Positions 4,572-6,210 of a stretch of DNA of 6,210 bases are shown in pieces. Origin of the DNA: Gammaproteobacteria bacterium (GTDB lineage: Bacteria > Pseudomonadota > Gammaproteobacteria > Pseudomonadales > Azotimanducaceae); assembly GCA_009839405.1 (NCBI GenBank), contig VXPR01000524.1, positions 1 through 6,210 of the forward strand. Direction: 5' to 3'. Both the position numbers and the translations under genes were made by a program. The stretch's first letter is position 1; the number at the start of each line of letters is the position of its first letter. The notes under the pieces were generated by a model that worked only from the letters and a program-made list of their open reading frames with translations, ran no database searches and was not told the origin of the DNA.

Positions 4572-5756
4572 ATGCCTGAACTTGAGCGAAAGGGCTTGTA
4601 TGCACGTCTGTTGAAGGGACCGAATCAGGAGTTCCTGACAGAGGTGGCGACGCCCATCATCAGGAACGTGTTGGGCGATGCATCGCGCATGGGGCTCATC
4701 GAGGAGGACGGGGAGGGGCCGCCGTCGTTCCGGGAGCTCACGGAGGTGCGGGACTGGTTTCGCAACACGAGGTTTCAGGCAAGGAGCGTAACGGGAAAGA
4801 CCCGGGTGCGGTTTAGCCAGATCGGCCGGTTGCGAGGGAAAAAGGGGCGGGGCCTGGCCGGGCTTGCGAGGCGGCGGTGCGAATGCATCCCGAGTCTGTA
4901 CGAGGTGCTGGTGGACCATCGCAATGTGTGGGCGCACGAGCACGAGGACGATGGCAGCCGGGCGCAGGTGGTGGGGCTTTGCGGGGTGGTCATGTCGGTG
5001 CTGGACCTGTCGACGGGGTTGGATGTGGAACAGGTCGAGGGGGTGATCAGGGAGTGTGACGAAGCGCTAGCGCTGGTGGTCAGGGACGCGATCGACGATA
5101 GGGAGGAGGACCTTCGAGAAGCGAACGAGGCGACGGACGCGGTCGAGGGCGGTCGTCGTCCAAAGGATGGCTTGACCGAGGCGGTGGCCGGAAGAGAGAC
5201 CGGCGAGGAGGCGGCCTCGGAGGATGGCCGGTTGCAGGATGCGTTGATGAGCCGGATCGACGAGACGCTGAAGGAGATGTCGTCTGGTTTGTCGGAGATA
5301 GGGCATTTACGCGAAGAGATCGTGTCCGCGAACCGTCTGGCGGCAGGCGTCGGAGAGAAGGTCGATGCCCTTGCCGTTGCGGTGCGTGTGGAGTCGGAAG
5401 AGCGGGACGAGGAGCCTGAGGACCAGGGTGAGTATCTTGAGCGAGAGGAGGCGGTGAACGAGGGAGCGGGTTCACCGCTGACGGTGGCCATGGCGCAGGC
5501 GAGGCTGAGGACGCTTCGGAACAGGATAAGGAATGAGCTCGGGGTGGAGCCATGGGAGAACATCTGCATGATCAAGCCGATTGTTGAGGCAGGGCTCAGG
5601 ATAGCCTCGGAGGGAGGCTTGCGTACGCTGGAGCAGTGGGAGTCGATTCCGGAAGTTGAGGGAAGATTGCAGATGCATCGGTGGAAGATGGGCGAACAGC
5701 TGGCGGCGTATGGGGAGGAGATGATGGCGATTTATCGGCGCGTGGAGTGCGCCTGA
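4572..5756 (+). CDS. HEPN-motif protein with coiled coil and acidic linkers
   Basis: The 394-residue product starts at the ATG at 4572, where GGAGAGG (4562-4568) gives a good ribosome binding site; the upstream ATG at 4506 lacks one. Residues 117-122 read RNVWAH within LVDHRNVWAHEHEDD. This is the R-x4-H motif, with polar N after R, of HEPN ribonucleases, and the Trp resembles Swt1-type HEPN variants. An acidic segment (about 170-225) is followed by a heptad-like helical stretch (225-275, around DALMSRIDETLKEM and LREEIVSANRLAAGVG), a second acidic linker (275-300) and a C-terminal helical domain (303-394). HEPN proteins commonly cleave RNA as toxins or defence effectors; here that is inferred from the motif. 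No nucleotidyltransferase antitoxin gene adjoins it. The coding strand is unusually G-rich compared with the SIR2-like gene, hinting at a separate origin. Confidence 0.8.
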   Translation: MPELERKGLYARLLKGPNQEFLTEVATPIIRNVLGDASRMGLIEEDGEGPPSFRELTEVRDWFRNTRFQARSVTGKTRVRFSQIGRLRGKKGRGLAGLARRRCECIPSLYEVLVDHRNVWAHEHEDDGSRAQVVGLCGVVMSVLDLSTGLDVEQVEGVIRECDEALALVVRDAIDDREEDLREANEATDAVEGGRRPKDGLTEAVAGRETGEEAASEDGRLQDALMSRIDETLKEMSSGLSEIGHLREEIVSANRLAAGVGEKVDALAVAVRVESEERDEEPEDQGEYLEREEAVNEGAGSPLTVAMAQARLRTLRNRIRNELGVEPWENICMIKPIVEAGLRIASEGGLRTLEQWESIPEVEGRLQMHRWKMGEQLAAYGEEMMAIYRRVECA

Positions 5757-5775
5757 CGCCAGGGCACCGGCTGTT

Positions 5776-5802
5776 GCCCGTGTACGGCCTAGCCCGTGTA
5801 CG
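5776..5802. repeat. 11-bp direct repeat, 16-base period
   Basis: GCCCGTGTACG occurs at 5776-5786 and again at 5792-5802. A partial third GTGCCCGT follows at 5804-5811. Two half-site-like copies just upstream of a gene could be an operator for a regulator, but short repeats like this also arise by slippage. Confidence 0.55.
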
Positions 5803-5829
5803 CGTGCCCGTTAGCATCATCGCACCCGC

Positions 5830-5868
5830 ACACAAACAATTGCGTCCTATCATAAGCTCCAGCCGGAG
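5830..5868. repeat. Dispersed composite motif, copy 2
   Basis: ACACAAACA (5830-5838), CGTCCTA (5843-5849) and CCAGCCGGAG (5859-5868) repeat the three blocks seen at 1671-1738 in the same order and orientation. Nine bases separate the last two blocks here, against 34 in copy 1. The TATCAT -10-like hexamer overlaps the second block. Confidence 0.45.
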
Positions 5869-5870
5869 CT
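5855..5870. repeat. Perfect 6-bp stem, 4-base loop
   Basis: AGCTCC (5855-5860) pairs with GGAGCT (5865-5870) around AGCC. It lies 33 bases before the first ATG of the right-edge gene region, in a likely 5' leader or operator position. The GC-rich stem with no T-run does not look like a terminator. Confidence 0.45.
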
Positions 5871-5903
5871 CGACATTGCCGCTCCCCTTCATCTGAGGTC
5901 AGC

Positions 5904-5933
5904 ATGACGAATGCAGCACTCCGCGTATTTTGA
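5904..5933 (+). other. Possible 9-codon leader ORF overlapping the next start
   Basis: The ATG at 5904 has the best placed ribosome binding site in this stretch, GAGG (5895-5898) five bases upstream, yet its frame (MTNAALRVF) stops at 5931-5933. The ATG of the long frame at 5911 lies inside it in another frame, and a second in-frame ATG at 5941 follows the leader stop by seven bases. Translation of the leader could therefore feed or limit the main gene. It may also simply be an accidental ATG. Confidence 0.3.
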
Positions 5934-6210
5934 GATTCCGATGAAAGACTCCTTCGACATCGCTAGCAATCAGGCTCTGCGGTCGCTCCGAAGGCTCGGT
6001 GCTGCGGCCTTCGCACGCGCCTTCCGTGAACGGAAGCAAACCGACACGGAGGTCGCCGCACTTGCCGCAGAGGGCATCTTCGAAGACGCTGCAGCCCTCC
6101 TTGACGCGCACATGAAGGCACTCGACTCGTTCGCCGACTACCTTGACGAGTGGGACGATGCCATCCGCGAGGAAATGGAGAGGGGCATGGAGGAAGGGGC
6201 ATATACGCTC
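5911..6210 (+). CDS. Unrecognised helical protein, N-terminal fragment
   Basis: One hundred codons are open to the right edge with strongly GC-biased third positions, so coding is likely. The product begins MQHSAYFEIPMKDSFDIAS and is rich in Ala, Glu, Asp and Arg, with long amphipathic helices (ALRSLRRLGAAAFARAF at about 22-38, EDAAALLDAHMKALDSFADY at 59-78, then an acidic helix to residue 95). I see no signal peptide, membrane segment or known motif. The start is uncertain: the ATG at 5911 has GAGG 12 bases upstream, a long spacing; the ATG at 5941 has only a weak TGAG. It lies 154 bases after the HEPN-like gene on the same strand and could be part of the same island, but function is unknown. 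Confidence 0.65.
   Translation, partial: MQHSAYFEIPMKDSFDIASNQALRSLRRLGAAAFARAFRERKQTDTEVAALAAEGIFEDAAALLDAHMKALDSFADYLDEWDDAIREEMERGMEEGAYTL

Larger units (their letters stand above)
5757..5903. other. Intergenic region upstream of the right-edge gene
   Basis: This holds an 11-bp tandem-like direct repeat (5776-5802), copy 2 of the dispersed composite motif (5830-5868) and a perfect stem-loop (5855-5870). A GGGCA/TGCCC pairing (5762-5779) just past the HEPN-like stop is weak and has no T-run, so I do not call a terminator. TATCAT (5848-5853) matches five of six bases of a -10 box but has no -35 at proper spacing. Confidence 0.5.

Noticed and set aside
4775..5575. Minus-strand frame of 266 codons opposite the HEPN-like gene
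   Set aside because: It is dominated by Ser, Arg and Pro, as expected from reading the antisense of a Glu/Arg-rich gene, and has no ribosome binding site.
1..6210. CRISPR array, tRNA, rRNA, transposase or integrase genes
   Set aside because: I found no regularly spaced repeats, tRNA-like cloverleaf sequence, ribosomal RNA sequence or recombinase motifs on either strand.

Overview
The window is GC-rich bacterial DNA with Gly-Gly-Ala-rich Shine-Dalgarno sites, compact operons with 4-base start/stop overlaps and high GC at third codon positions. This fits a high-GC proteobacterium. A gammaproteobacterium such as a xanthomonad is a guess from overall style only, because no taxonomic marker gene is present.

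Layout, left to right. (1) Bases 1-97, minus strand: the first 32 codons of an exported protein, with a clear signal peptide. (2) Bases 98-492: no convincing gene; it holds hairpins, a nested inverted repeat and copy A of a ~65-bp direct repeat. (3) Bases 493-1607, minus strand: a two-gene operon, an AbiEii-type nucleotidyltransferase followed, with an ATGA overlap, by a 139-codon gene I do not recognise. A perfect 12-bp inverted repeat lies inside the second gene. (4) Bases 1608-2041: divergent intergenic region holding copy B of the direct repeat. (5) Bases 2042-4125, plus strand: a two-gene operon, a small unrecognised 123-residue protein and, with a GTGA overlap, a 571-residue SIR2-like NAD-binding protein with a Cys4 zinc site. 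(6) Bases 4126-4571: mostly intergenic, with one doubtful 76-codon ORF. (7) Bases 4572-5756, plus strand: a 394-residue protein with a HEPN-type RxxxxH motif, acidic linkers, a predicted coiled coil and a C-terminal helical domain. (8) Bases 5757-5903: intergenic, with a direct repeat and a stem-loop. (9) Bases 5911-6210, plus strand: the 5' end of an unrecognised helical, charged protein that runs off the window.

Three families that recur in antiviral and toxin-antitoxin systems (AbiEii nucleotidyltransferase, SIR2-like, HEPN) sit within 5 kb, so the window reads as part of a defence or accessory island. The best candidates for something undescribed are the coupled 123-residue/SIR2-like pair, possibly with the HEPN gene, and the AbiEii gene that has an unknown downstream partner where a winged-helix AbiEi antitoxin would normally lie upstream. 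Functions for the whole systems are inference; the domain calls rest on motifs read by eye.
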